Source: Numida meleagris (taxonomy: Eukaryota; Chordata; Aves; Galliformes; Numididae). From it: 64,000 nucleotides of DNA. Positions within the stretch are counted from its first letter, which is position 1, and every line of letters begins with the position of its first letter. The notes below the pieces were generated by a model, which saw nothing but the letters and a program-made list of their open reading frames with translations, did no database searches and was not told the DNA's origin. The stretch covers positions 45,171,839-45,235,838 of the forward strand of contig NC_034410.1 in the NCBI RefSeq assembly GCF_002078875.1, given 5' to 3'. The translations under genes were made by a program, and so were the position numbers. Below are positions 63,201 to 64,000 of this stretch, piece by piece.

Positions 63201-64000
63201 TTTTGACTTCTGGTCATGCAGTCTATCTCTTCCAGCTGTTGTCTGCTCTATGCCAAAAGGTGGGTGCCTTCCTAAGAAATGGTCTTGGACAAACCAGCTG
63301 GTACCCTGTTAGCCTTGAAACCTGTGCATAGCAGCTCAGTTCTCTGGAATTCAGGTGTTGATTTTCTCCTCTGATTCACTTAAGAGGTTTAGCTCTCATT
63401 CTTTTGGTGTCCTACGTACCAGAGTTTTCTCAGCATGCCTGCACAAGGCAAATGATTGTCTTATCTGATGTGGTGTGGCTTGGTGCCATGATGTCTTTGC
63501 GGATCAGTGCTGTGATGTGTCAGATTTGGAACCGATCCTCAAATAAGTGTCTGTGTTTTCGTGTTGACATTCAGTAGTGCTTCTTTGCTTGAGACGCTGC
63601 GCAACGAGGGTGCGGTGTCATTGTTTTAGGGGTGAGGGTGGCCTGAACTAGCTCCAAGGTCTTTGCTGTGATCTCACTTGACAGTGTGCTCTTCATGATC
63701 TGGATGAAATCTTCTGATCATGTTGGTCCTACGGGCTAGCATTATTTGCCTCCTAATTACACTTTAAAAGGACTGCTCGTGACTGTGCATGTAAACAAAT
63801 GCATGGGGAAGACTTTCGCGTTCCTCGTAAGGGATTCACTGCAGCTAATGGACAATCCTGGGATGAGGTTATTCTGCTGTGCTGTTGCTCAGATTGCTGG
63901 ATGCATGAGAGCCTATCTCATTTCTGATTCTCAGAATACTGCACTGAAAAGTTTATCCTCAAAATGACACGTCTCTAAAATATTAAAAATCCTTATATGT
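60251..64000. other. Non-coding stretch to the right edge
   Basis: AT-rich with a TA repeat at 61990-62003 and a T run at 62789-62802. Frames are all under 90 codons. No gene, RNA or mobile element is supported. Confidence 0.55.

Noticed and set aside
1..64000. tRNA, rRNA, known microRNA or CRISPR array
   Set aside because: Scanned by eye for common microRNA seeds, tRNA box patterns and regularly spaced repeats; none convincing.

Overview
The window looks like AT-rich, gene-poor chromosomal DNA from a bird. The main evidence is four clear and one older CR1-type LINE fragments, several ending in the avian CR1 tail of repeated ATTCTATG/TGATTCTA units. There is also a truncated copy of an avian endogenous-retrovirus LTR, and there are no bacterial gene features. 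A galliform such as chicken is my best guess, but the sequence alone does not settle the species. Almost every open frame in the window is short and looks like chance.

The exception is at the left end. On the minus strand, 9568 to 8674 reads as a compact three-exon gene. The exons are 9568-9279, 9185-8997 and 8884-8674. All junctions are phase 2, the splice signals are plausible, the frame stays open for 229 codons plus a TAA, and an AATAAA lies about 44 nt past the stop. I do not recognise the protein. It has a basic start, an acidic stretch with repeated PM-x-x-D motifs, then a proline/serine-rich tail. Exons 2 and 3 begin with related sequence and arose by internal duplication. A second member of the same family starts at 152 on the minus strand and runs off the left edge. 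The two copies lie about 9.4 kb apart in the same orientation and share about 600 bp of coding and upstream sequence.

Layout: 1-620 is copy 1 (first exon and upstream flank). 621-6961 is anonymous non-coding DNA. 6962-7463 is a GC-rich block that may be a solo LTR. 8625-10020 is copy 2 of the unknown gene, with its upstream flank, and it abuts a CR1 at about 10025-10860. From 10.9 to 36 kb there is long non-coding sequence with simple repeats and a few stretches that resemble conserved regulatory DNA. From 37.8 to 44.2 kb is the repeat-rich part: a CR1 tail, a GC-rich island with a long minus-strand open frame at 40.3-40.9 kb, and two larger CR1 fragments with an unexplained open frame between them. 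From 44.2 to 64 kb the sequence is mostly non-coding, with a possible LTR at 46.5 kb, a very strong G-quadruplex motif at 48.46 kb, a minus-strand CR1 end at 48.75 kb, an LTR remnant at 52.9 kb, a homeodomain-motif-rich stretch at 54.9 kb and a perfect 16-bp palindrome at 58.06 kb.

No housekeeping gene, tRNA, rRNA or recognised microRNA was found. Most of the window could be intergenic or intronic; I cannot tell which.
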